Origin: Dehalococcoidia bacterium
Lineage (GTDB): Bacteria > Chloroflexota > Dehalococcoidia > Dehalococcoidales > JAUVZE01
Assembly: GCA_030602665.1 (NCBI GenBank)
Contig: JAUVZE010000055.1
Location: 1-7,059 of the forward strand
Direction of reading: 5' to 3'
Length of the DNA: 7,059 bases
The position numbers and the translations under genes are program-made. This document shows, one piece after another, positions 1-5,759 of the stretch (position 1 is its first letter; each line of letters starts with the position of its first letter). The notes beneath the pieces are model-generated. The model saw only the letters and a list, made by a program, of their open reading frames with translations. It was not told the origin of the DNA and searched no databases.

Positions 1-696
1 GCACAAGAGTTGGACATTAAAAAGGTGATAGTACCACCGGCAGCAGGCGTCTTTAGCAGCTTTGGACTTCTATTTGCTGAAATAGAGCATCATGCCAGCG
101 AGTCCTTCTTCCATCGTCTTGATGAGTCAGTAGTAGATGAAGCCAATGAGACTTGGGCAAGGATGAAGGACGAGGTTTTAGCTGAGATAGCAGCGGCTGA
201 CTACGGCAAGGATATTAGTATCAATATCACTAAGGCGATTGATGCCAGGTATACTGGGCAGTCATCAGAGCTGACATTGTCTGTTCCCTGGGGTACTCTC
301 AAAAAAGAGCATATCACACAGCTAGTAGAAAACTTCAATGAGGAACATCTCAAGACCTATGCTCATAAGCGCGCTGATGAACCGGTGGATGTGGTTAACC
401 TAAGGTTACTGGCCAAGGTAATCTTTCCTGCCGAGGTAGAGCCTGAGGCCCTCATGAGTTCAGAGGTTCGTGCCGGGGGAGCGAGTGCTAAAAAGGTAAG
501 AAAGGCTTACTATGGAAAGAATTACGGCTGGCTAGAGACAACGATTTTGGGATTGTCAGACTTGTCTGAAAAAGCAACTAAGGGTCCACTGATTATAGAG
601 CTTTATGATGCTACCTGTGTCGTTCCACCTTATGCTGAGGCTAGGTCAGGCAAGTGGGGAACAATAGAGATTGATATTAAAAGTGAGGAGGGCTAA
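1..696 (+). CDS. hyuA: Hydantoinase/oxoprolinase subunit A, C-terminal part (5' end cut by window)
   Basis: This is the last 231 residues of an ATP-dependent hydantoinase/5-oxoprolinase A subunit. The frame is open from base 1 (reading AQELDIKK), so the TTG at base 10 is an internal codon and not a start. Members of the family are usually about 650-720 residues, so roughly the last third is present. Visible marks are the VVPP..GVFSSFGLL segment near the left edge, which matches the conserved 'P.pGv.SA.Gll' that closes the ATPase-like region, and a beta-rich tail ending in YDATCVVPPYAEA....GKWGTIEID, the usual 'T..vPp......G.i.i' ending. Subunit A binds and hydrolyses ATP to activate a cyclic amide (hydantoin, N-methylhydantoin or 5-oxoproline) or, in carboxylase relatives, a ketone. 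It works as a cytoplasmic complex with HyuB, encoded two bases downstream. The substrate cannot be read from this fragment. Confidence 0.93.
   Translation, partial: AQELDIKKVIVPPAAGVFSSFGLLFAEIEHHASESFFHRLDESVVDEANETWARMKDEVLAEIAAADYGKDISINITKAIDARYTGQSSELTLSVPWGTLKKEHITQLVENFNEEHLKTYAHKRADEPVDVVNLRLLAKVIFPAEVEPEALMSSEVRAGGASAKKVRKAYYGKNYGWLETTILGLSDLSEKATKGPLIIELYDATCVVPPYAEARSGKWGTIEIDIKSEEG
685..692 (+). promoter_or_regulatory. Ribosome binding site for hyuB inside the end of hyuA
   Basis: GAGGAGGG lies six bases before the ATG at 699 and overlaps the last codons of hyuA, whose TAA is at 694-696. The arrangement indicates translational coupling: ribosomes finishing hyuA can restart on hyuB, which would keep the two subunits in balance. 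It also fixes the hyuB start. Confidence 0.85.
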
Positions 697-698
697 AT

Positions 699-2432
699 AT
701 GGCAATAAGAAAAGGACTCGACCCGATTACCTTTGAACTAGTCAGAAACTCTCTGAGCACAATAATTGATGAAATGGCTTTGACTATGAATCGAACCGCT
801 TACTCTCCCCTGATTAGAGACCTCTTTGATTTTGCCACCGGTATGTGCGATGCCAAGGGAGATATTGTTGCTGAAGGGATGGTTAATCCTATCCATTTCG
901 GCGTGTTCCCTGTTTTCGTCAAGACCCTGCTAAAAAGCTGGGCAGGGCGTATCTACCCTGATGATGTATTTATGTGCAACGACCCCTATGAGGGAGCTTC
1001 CCACCTCCCTGATGTCTATACAGTGAGACCGGTATTCGTGGATGATGAGCTGGTTGCTTTCACCGGTGCCATTGCCCATCAGCTTGACTTTGGTGGCAAG
1101 ACACCGGGGAGCAATGCCTGCGATAACACCTCTATTTACCAGGAGGGATTGCGTATACCTCCCCTTAAGTATTACGAGCGGGGGGAGCGTAACTTTAGCC
1201 TTTACCGGCTTATTGAAAAGAATGTTCGTATCTCTGATAAGGTGCTTGGAGACCTGGAGGCTCAGGTGGCAGCTACTGCTCTCGGGGAAAGAGAGCTTGT
1301 CAAACTAATCAAAAAGTATGGTGGCTGGAATGCCTTCTGCCCCTACGTAGAGGAGCTTTTGGACTACAGTGAGAGGCTCACCCGGGCTGCCATTAGGGGA
1401 CTGCCTGACGGTGAATATGATTTTGAGGACTGGATGGATGACGATGGCTTTAGCCCCAATCCAGTTAGGTTCTATCTAAAGATAACTGTTAAGGGAGACA
1501 GCATCACCTTTGACTACACTGGGTCAGCACCCACAGTGAAGGGGTCAATCAACCTTCCTCTCTCCACAACGGTAGCCCTAGTCAACACGGCTATGAGACT
1601 ATTCCTCGACCCCTCCGTCCCGGCTAACAGTGGGGTCTACCGGCCACTGACTCTTATAGCCCCTTATGGCACTATACTAAACACTGGTTTTCCTGGTGGG
1701 GTTGCCGGAAGGGGAGCTACTATCGGGCGACTGTGGGATGTAATTGTTGGCGCTATGGCCAAAATGCTTCCCGATAAAATCCCTGCCTGTTGGTCGGAAT
1801 TGGACTTTGGTATCTGCATGGGTGGGGTAAACCGCGATGGGACACCCTTCGTCTACACCGATTTCTTACCTGGTTCCTGGCCAGGACGCCCCTATGCCGA
1901 TGGGATTGATGGGCATACTCCCCCATGGTTGAATTATTCCAATGTACCCTGTGAAGTGATAGAAAGAGAATACCCCCTTAGCCTGCAACAATATGGATTT
2001 CTACCGGATACCGGTGGTGTGGGCAAGTATAGGGGGGGCATCAGTGTCATTAAGGACTACCGTATTGAGAGCCCCAGTGAGGTTGAGGTTCAGTGGCGCC
2101 AGGACAGGGCATTGTATGAACCGTGGGGGTTGCATGGTGGAGGACCGGGAGGATTTGCCAAGGGTTACCAGATTTCACCCGATGGTAAAATGCGCGCACT
2201 AAAGAAGCAAACCTTCTATGCTAACCATGGTGATATACTTCGGGCGGTAATACCTGCCGCTGGGGGCTGGGGCAACCCTTACGAGCGTGACCCAGAAAAG
2301 GTTTTACGGGATGTAAGAAATGAACTCGTCAGCGTGGAGGCAGCAAGGCGAGATTATGGAGTAGTGATAGGCGAGAAAACCTTAGAGCTTGACTTGGAGG
2401 CGACTAACAAGCTGCGCTCAGTGAGGAAGTAA
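699..2432 (+). CDS. hyuB: Hydantoinase/oxoprolinase subunit B (HyuB; N-methylhydantoinase B / acetone carboxylase alpha-like)
   Basis: A complete 577-residue protein of the Hydantoinase_B family, whose members are usually about 520-600 residues. The N-terminus has the family opening DPITFELVRNSL...DEMALTMNRTAYSP (residues 8-37). The metal/substrate-site signatures follow: NDPYEGASHLPD (94-105) and the AHQLDFGGK box (126-134), whose Asp and His residues are the expected metal ligands. IYQEGLRIPPLK (147-157) and a GGVGKYRGG segment near residue 440 are also typical. The tail AGGWGNPYERDPEKVLRDVRNE, then S.EAAR.DYGVVI, is the standard C-terminal end. The protein should form a cytoplasmic complex with HyuA and carry out the hydrolysis (or, in relatives, carboxylation) of the ATP-activated substrate. 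ATG at 699 is fixed by an adjacent strong ribosome binding site. Substrate could be hydantoin, N-methylhydantoin, 5-oxoproline or a ketone; family membership is secure and specificity is not. Confidence 0.95.
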   Translation: MAIRKGLDPITFELVRNSLSTIIDEMALTMNRTAYSPLIRDLFDFATGMCDAKGDIVAEGMVNPIHFGVFPVFVKTLLKSWAGRIYPDDVFMCNDPYEGASHLPDVYTVRPVFVDDELVAFTGAIAHQLDFGGKTPGSNACDNTSIYQEGLRIPPLKYYERGERNFSLYRLIEKNVRISDKVLGDLEAQVAATALGERELVKLIKKYGGWNAFCPYVEELLDYSERLTRAAIRGLPDGEYDFEDWMDDDGFSPNPVRFYLKITVKGDSITFDYTGSAPTVKGSINLPLSTTVALVNTAMRLFLDPSVPANSGVYRPLTLIAPYGTILNTGFPGGVAGRGATIGRLWDVIVGAMAKMLPDKIPACWSELDFGICMGGVNRDGTPFVYTDFLPGSWPGRPYADGIDGHTPPWLNYSNVPCEVIEREYPLSLQQYGFLPDTGGVGKYRGGISVIKDYRIESPSEVEVQWRQDRALYEPWGLHGGGPGGFAKGYQISPDGKMRALKKQTFYANHGDILRAVIPAAGGWGNPYERDPEKVLRDVRNELVSVEAARRDYGVVIGEKTLELDLEATNKLRSVRK

Positions 2433-2449
2433 TAGATGCTATAGCTCAA

Positions 2450-2473
2450 GGCGGTACTAAGCACGTACCAGCC
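2450..2473 (+). other. Stem-loop just after hyuB, possible processing or weak termination site
   Basis: Seventeen bases after the hyuB stop, GGC-GGTAC pairs with GTACC-a-GCC around a seven-base loop (TAAGCAC), giving eight base pairs with one bulged A. No T-run follows, so it is not a classical intrinsic terminator. It could stabilise the 3' end of the hyuAB message or be chance. Confidence 0.3.
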
Positions 2474-2672
2474 TCTGGGGATTTCTAAGAATCGTGGCCG
2501 GTGAGTGCCTGGTGTAAATTGTCAGCGAAAATGGCACAGTTTAGGGTCTAGAATTAATGACTTATTATTGCTTGAAATCATTACCCCACTAGAAGTCGTA
2601 GCCCGGCTCGTTCTTGGAGCTAGCTGCTGACTAAGACCGCTCTGGAAGCACTGAATCTACACAATAAGCCGA

Positions 2673-2936
2673 CTATTTCTTCGTAGGAGCCCGATGTAGT
2701 TCAACCACCCTGGTGACTCGCCCATCGGCCATTTGAACATCCATCTGAATGGAATACTCGTACCTATCATCGTTGAATTCTGTGTGAATGAGCCAGCCTT
2801 GCTTCGGCTCCTTAAACAAAGGAAACCGATCAGCTTTGAGTATCTTGATGTTCTGCATGGCTTCACCGTATAAAGCTTTAACGGCTTTCTCTACTATGGG
2901 CTTTAACTCAGTTGCATTACTCACTGGCTTGTCCAT
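2673..2936 (-). CDS. Small conserved-looking protein of unknown function, 87 residues
   Basis: I do not recognise this gene. The frame could extend to a GTG at 3008 (111 residues), but the ATG at 2934-2936 is preceded by a textbook AAGGAGG four bases away on the minus strand, so an 87-residue product starting MDKPVSNATELK is preferred. The protein is soluble and charged, with no signal peptide or membrane segment. It appears to be one amphipathic helix (about residues 9-30, ELKPIVEKAVKALYGEAM) followed by three or four beta strands: IKILKADRF, GWLIHTEFND, YEYSIQMDVQMADG and RVTRVVELHR. That alpha-plus-antiparallel-beta plan recalls small PepSY- or gas-vesicle-GvpO-like domains, where a helix precedes a 'dGW....E' strand, but I see no family-defining residues and make no assignment. 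It is transcribed against hyuAB and the AOR gene and stands alone. No terminator is visible downstream of its stop. Confidence 0.72.
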   Translation of the reverse strand: MDKPVSNATELKPIVEKAVKALYGEAMQNIKILKADRFPLFKEPKQGWLIHTEFNDDRYEYSIQMDVQMADGRVTRVVELHRAPTKK

Positions 2937-2940
2937 GCCG

Positions 2941-2947
2941 CCTCCTT
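2941..2947 (-). promoter_or_regulatory. Ribosome binding site of the minus-strand small gene
   Basis: Read on the minus strand this is AAGGAGG, four bases before the ATG whose first base is 2936. It is among the strongest Shine-Dalgarno matches in the window. It is the main reason for trusting this small gene and for preferring the shorter start over the GTG at 3008, which has no comparable site. Confidence 0.75.
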
Positions 2948-3008
2948 CCTCACTACTCTTGATTTGCGCCCGCAGGCTTTCCAGGTCGTGCTCCTTTGCT
3001 CTAACCAC

Positions 3009-3156
3009 ATTTTAACATGTCTGACTGAATATTACATATTTGTGGGATATTATTTTGTCTCTCCAAGGTTATAGCTACATTCCGCACGCCCAGGTGTTCG
3101 CCTCTATTTTGGGGTATTGCCAAGTAGATAAATAAGGACTAAATTAAAATCCCAAC
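3009..3156. other. AT-rich spacer with no gene; likely holds the promoter of the minus-strand small gene
   Basis: Neither strand has a convincing reading frame here. Bases 3030-3056 are very AT-rich, and read on the minus strand they contain TATGTA/TAATAT-like hexamers that could serve as a -10 box or TATA-like element for the small gene. I could not pair these with a good -35 box at the right distance, so no promoter is called. No strong hairpin or tandem repeat was seen. Confidence 0.35.
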
Positions 3157-3375
3157 GTGAGGTCTCTTTCACCTTACCACCAAAGACGCACCAGGCTAAA
3201 GGAACAAGGGATTGCCCCAGAGCTGGTGGTGGTAGCCACCAGTGCCGTAGAAAGGGAGTTTAGGGAGATAAACCGGCGGACTGGGGTTGGTACGAGATGG
3301 AGCGATGAAGGTGTGGAGAGAGTTGCCAGGCTTCTGGAGGAAGTTCGGCTTAATGGAACAAAGCTGGAATTCTGA
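3157..3375 (+). pseudogene. Probable C-terminal remnant of a transposase (72-residue open frame)
   Basis: The frame starts at a GTG just after an upstream in-frame TAA (3145-3147), has no ribosome binding site, and ends at TGA (3373-3375). It is rich in Arg and Glu and contains EREFREINRRTGVGTRWSDEGVERVARL (about residues 32-59, given here only as landmarks: E.EFREINRR, GTRWS, EGVERV). The order 'E....NRR....G.RWS..G...L..LR' is like the C-terminal end of several insertion-sequence transposases, for example the ISLre2/UPF0236 type. No catalytic region, upstream part or flanking inverted repeats are present, so if the assignment is right the copy is a dead 3' fragment. It might instead be a free-standing small helical protein. 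The coding look of the frame is fair; the family assignment rests on motif memory only. Confidence 0.45.
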
Positions 3376-3538
3376 GGGGGACATATGAGCAAGTTCAAAG
3401 TGATGCAAAGGTGAGATAAGCTTTACCTTGTCACGATATTGAGTGGAGGCTGAGGTGGGAATCAATTAACGAGTTGTGTTAGTATTAATGGCGAAACGTG
3501 TAGGAAATGAATGTTGAGTATCAAATAAAGGAGGCAAA
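3376..3538 (+). other. Leader/spacer upstream of the AOR gene
   Basis: This 163-base stretch holds no convincing gene. It has a weak seven-pair stem (3408-3414 with 3423-3429, one G-T pair) and, in its right half, an AT-rich patch around 3480-3489 (TTAGTATTAATG) that could be a -10 region for the AOR gene; no good -35 box is paired with it. The AOR transcript most likely begins somewhere in this interval, because the gene is isolated from the upstream hyuAB pair. Confidence 0.35.
3527..3534 (+). promoter_or_regulatory. Ribosome binding site of the AOR gene
   Basis: AAAGGAGG sits four bases before the ATG at 3539. This is a near-complete match to the anti-Shine-Dalgarno sequence, predicts efficient translation, and fixes the AOR start. 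Confidence 0.85.
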
Positions 3539-5416
3539 ATGGATTCCGCAAGCCAATTGTTTGGCTACTCAGGCAAATTACTAAGAGTTAACTTGAGTAA
3601 AGGAGAAATTAGCACCGAGGAAACACAGCCTGCAATACTAAGGGAATTCCTCGGCGGAGTTGGGTACGGTGCAAAATTATTATACGATGAAATCCCAGTA
3701 GGTATTGAGCCCTTAAGCTCGGAAAATAAGCTGGTATTTACCACAGGTCCTTTGACCGGCACAAGAGCTCCGGGATCAGGATTTGCTGAGGTCTGCTTTA
3801 AATCGCCACTAACTGGTATTTGGGGCGAATCAAAGTGTGGAGGAGAGTGGGGTGGCGCTTTGAGGAAAGCAGGTTATGATTTCTTGGTCATAGAAGGTAA
3901 AGCTGAAGAACCCAAATATATTGTGATTGACAATGATAAAGTTGAGATAAGACCTGCAGATAAGCTGAAAGGCAGAACGACGTCTCAGAAAAACGAGCTT
4001 ATTAAAGAAGAGTTAGGGGATGGAAAGTTTGACATTGCAGTTATAGGTCCTGCGGGTGAAGAATTAGTGAGATTCGCCAGTATTATGGTTGGGACACGGG
4101 CATTTGGCAGGTGTGGAGCGGGAGCAGTAATGGGTTCAAAAAATCTGCTCGCAATTGCGGTGAGAGGTAATGGTAATATTCCAGTTGCCGAGCCAGATAG
4201 GTTCCAAAAAGCTGTCAAAGACGGCAACAAAAAGGTTCTGGATGCCACTGATGGAGAAGGTATGGCTCCCCGTGGTACTACAGGAGACTTGCCTGCGTGT
4301 GATGAGCTTGGGGATATCCCGACGAAGAATTGGAGAGCTAATTCATGGGGAAGAGGAGAGGAGCTTTATCACCACTTTGAAAGTGTAAACCTAATGAGGG
4401 CTAATCCGTGTTACAAAGGTTGCGTCCTGCGCTGCGGCAGAATTGCTAGAGTGGAGTCCGGGAAGTGGAAAACCCCTGAGCATGAAGGCTCCGAGTATGA
4501 AAGCATTTGTGCCTTTACATTTTTTGTGCTGAATGATGATATGGATGCTGCGGTACATGCCACGTACCTGTGTAATGAGTATGGCTTGGATACAATATCT
4601 ACAGGGGCAGTTATCGCTTTTGCTATGGATTGCTACGAGCGAGGTATTTTGAGTAAAGAAGAGGTTGACGGTTTAGACCTTACTTGGGGAAACGCAGAGA
4701 CTATAGTTGAATTAGTTCGGAGAATAGCTAGCAGGAAAGGCATAGGGAGAATTCTAGGTGGGGGAACTAGGCTTGCTTCTCAACAAATTGGGAGGGGCTC
4801 GGAGATGCTGGCGATAGAGGTCAAGGGTCTTGAGGGACCGGCGCACGATGGAAGATCCGGAAAAGTTCTAGCGGTAATGTATGGGGTGAACAATAGGGGC
4901 ATGTGTCATATTCATCCTCTGGAAGGTATGGCTTATGACAGTCTCAAGAACGATTTCGGACTAGTTCCTTACGGAGTTCCTGACCCTAAAACCGTGGATC
5001 GCTTTGCGGAAGAAGGCAAAGGGGAAATAGCCAAAACGTTGCAGGACTTTGGCATGCTGCCAGACATTCTGGGGATATGTAAGTTCTACGTATATAATGG
5101 CTTGGGGCTGCCAGAACTCGCTGAGCTCACCTCTTCATTAACCGGCTGGGATATAGATGGGAAAGAACTTTTGAACATAGGCGAACGAGTTTTTAATCTT
5201 CAAAGAATGTTTAATGTCAGAGAAGGGATAAGTAGAAAAGACGACTATCTTCCAGCGAGGGTTCACAGAGTACCAGAATTTGGGAAGTATTCCTCAGTTG
5301 TTGAATGCGAAATCAAAGACTACAAGCGGATGTTAGATGAATATTATGAAGCAAGGGGATGGAACAGAGAGACAGGCATACCGACAAAAGGGAAGCTACA
5401 GCAGTTGGGTCTTTGA
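3539..5416 (+). CDS. Aldehyde:ferredoxin oxidoreductase family protein (tungsten-bis-pterin enzyme)
   Basis: A complete 625-residue member of the AOR family (usual length about 600-650). The N-terminal domain opens FGYSGKLLRVNLSKGEI and continues FLGGVGYGAKLLYDEI, then FTTGPLTGTRAPGSG (67-81) and SP.TG.WGES.CGG.WG (89-105), all typical of the cofactor-binding N-terminal domain. Expected [4Fe-4S] ligands are Cys291, Cys295 and Cys299 (CYKGCVLRC) plus distal Cys514. The two pterin motifs DxxGLD/C appear as NEYGLD (346-351, Asn for the first Asp) and DILGIC (509-514). KGLEGPAHDGRSGK (429-442) and NRGMCH (452-457) line the expected active-site region. Such enzymes oxidise aldehydes to acids, or run in reverse, with ferredoxin in the cytoplasm of anaerobes; substrate range is broad and not predictable here. 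No ferredoxin, MoaD-like or electron-transfer subunit lies beside it, so it may be the stand-alone type. The gene looks monocistronic. The name aor would presume specificity, so no symbol is given. Confidence 0.95.
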   Translation: MDSASQLFGYSGKLLRVNLSKGEISTEETQPAILREFLGGVGYGAKLLYDEIPVGIEPLSSENKLVFTTGPLTGTRAPGSGFAEVCFKSPLTGIWGESKCGGEWGGALRKAGYDFLVIEGKAEEPKYIVIDNDKVEIRPADKLKGRTTSQKNELIKEELGDGKFDIAVIGPAGEELVRFASIMVGTRAFGRCGAGAVMGSKNLLAIAVRGNGNIPVAEPDRFQKAVKDGNKKVLDATDGEGMAPRGTTGDLPACDELGDIPTKNWRANSWGRGEELYHHFESVNLMRANPCYKGCVLRCGRIARVESGKWKTPEHEGSEYESICAFTFFVLNDDMDAAVHATYLCNEYGLDTISTGAVIAFAMDCYERGILSKEEVDGLDLTWGNAETIVELVRRIASRKGIGRILGGGTRLASQQIGRGSEMLAIEVKGLEGPAHDGRSGKVLAVMYGVNNRGMCHIHPLEGMAYDSLKNDFGLVPYGVPDPKTVDRFAEEGKGEIAKTLQDFGMLPDILGICKFYVYNGLGLPELAELTSSLTGWDIDGKELLNIGERVFNLQRMFNVREGISRKDDYLPARVHRVPEFGKYSSVVECEIKDYKRMLDEYYEARGWNRETGIPTKGKLQQLGL

Positions 5417-5481
5417 GCTTTGATTGCGTCGCTTCTAGTAACATTGTTAGAATCGGTTGATTAGCCGGAAAGAATATTGTC

Positions 5482-5640
5482 ATGCAGTACGGAGGCTGGG
5501 AAGAGCAGGGCTCAAGGTCTCTACAATCTGCCTTGGTACTATGATCTAAGGGAACCAGCTAGGTGAAACAGAGTCTATTAAGAATAATGGAAAGGGCTCT
5601 GGATGCTAGAGTCAACTTCCTGGATACTGCTGATTCTTAT
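5482..5640 (+). pseudogene. Decayed aldo/keto reductase, N-terminal fragment with two frameshifts and a stop
   Basis: Reading from the ATG at 5482 gives MQY; after loss of about one base near 5491 the frame continues RLGRAGLKVSTICLGTMI (5493-5546), then a TAA stop at 5547-5549, then GNQLGETESIKN. One extra base near 5583-5586 shifts the frame again and it resumes at 5587 as MERALDARVNFLDTADSY (to 5640). Joined, this is the family N-terminus 'M.YR.LG.SGLKVS.i.LGTM......E..si.im..ALDaGvNFlDTAd.Y', including the catalytic Asp and Tyr of the DTA..Y box. Beyond 5640 the resemblance stops, although the frame stays open to a TGA at 5734-5736. Intact aldo/keto reductases are about 310-340 residues, so only about 50 residues remain. 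The product would have been an NAD(P)H-dependent aldehyde/ketone reductase. Two compensating indels, an internal stop and a missing C-terminal five-sixths show that it is not functional. Confidence 0.82.
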
Positions 5641-5720
5641 GTCGTAGGAAAGAAAGTGGGGTTGACTACACGACAGTTTAGCCAACACGTTCAGGTTAAT
5701 TTACAAATCAATACAGAAAC

Positions 5721-5736
5721 TCACTCCTGTGAGTGA
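5721..5736. repeat. Perfect short inverted repeat upstream of the FAD oxidoreductase
   Basis: TCACTC-CTGT-GAGTGA is a perfect six-base inverted repeat around a four-base centre. It lies 23 bases before the preferred start at 5760, where it could be a small mRNA hairpin in the leader or a half-site pair for a dimeric regulator. It carries no T-run and is short enough to occur by chance. If translation instead began at the GTG at 5733 it would overlap the coding region. Confidence 0.35.
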
Positions 5737-5749
5737 ATGTGCACAAGAT

Positions 5750-5756
5750 AGGGGAG
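5750..5756 (+). promoter_or_regulatory. Ribosome binding site that decides the FAD oxidoreductase start
   Basis: AGGGGAG lies three bases before the GTG at 5760. The two upstream in-frame GTG codons (5733 and 5739) have no such site. This and the position of the dinucleotide-binding motif favour 5760. Confidence 0.5.
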
Positions 5757-5759
5757 AGA

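Noticed and set aside
10..12. TTG at base 10 as the start of a 228-residue protein
   Set aside because: The frame is already open from base 1 and the encoded segment matches the interior of HyuA; there is no ribosome binding site. It is an internal codon of a gene cut by the window edge.
2505..2624. About 40-codon plus-strand open stretch after hyuB (translation includes LLLLEIITPLEVVARLVLG)
   Set aside because: It has no ribosome binding site and no family resemblance, and its length is expected by chance.
2937..3008. N-terminal extension of the small minus-strand gene to the GTG at 3008
   Set aside because: The extra 24 residues end in the EGGG encoded by the ribosome binding site region of the shorter start, and the GTG lacks its own good site. 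The shorter form is better supported.
3385..3414. Nine-codon mini-frame MSKFKVMQR after a G-rich stretch (GAGGGGG)
   Set aside because: It is too short to support as a gene. It could be a leader peptide, but no attenuator-like hairpin with a T-run or run of regulatory codons accompanies it.
3174..3465. Two overlapping minus-strand frames (74 and 89 residues) opposite the transposase-like remnant
   Set aside because: Their composition (Ser, Pro and Leu rich, no motif) is that of the antisense of an Arg/Glu-rich coding frame, and neither has a ribosome binding site.
4170..4388. 72-codon plus-strand frame inside the AOR gene, and other frames nested in hyuB and the flavoprotein gene
   Set aside because: They are fully contained in confidently identified genes in another frame and show no motifs or start signals of their own.
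5417..5470. Search for a terminator after the AOR gene
   Set aside because: Only a four-pair TAAC-ATT-GTTA hairpin with no T-run was found, too weak to call.
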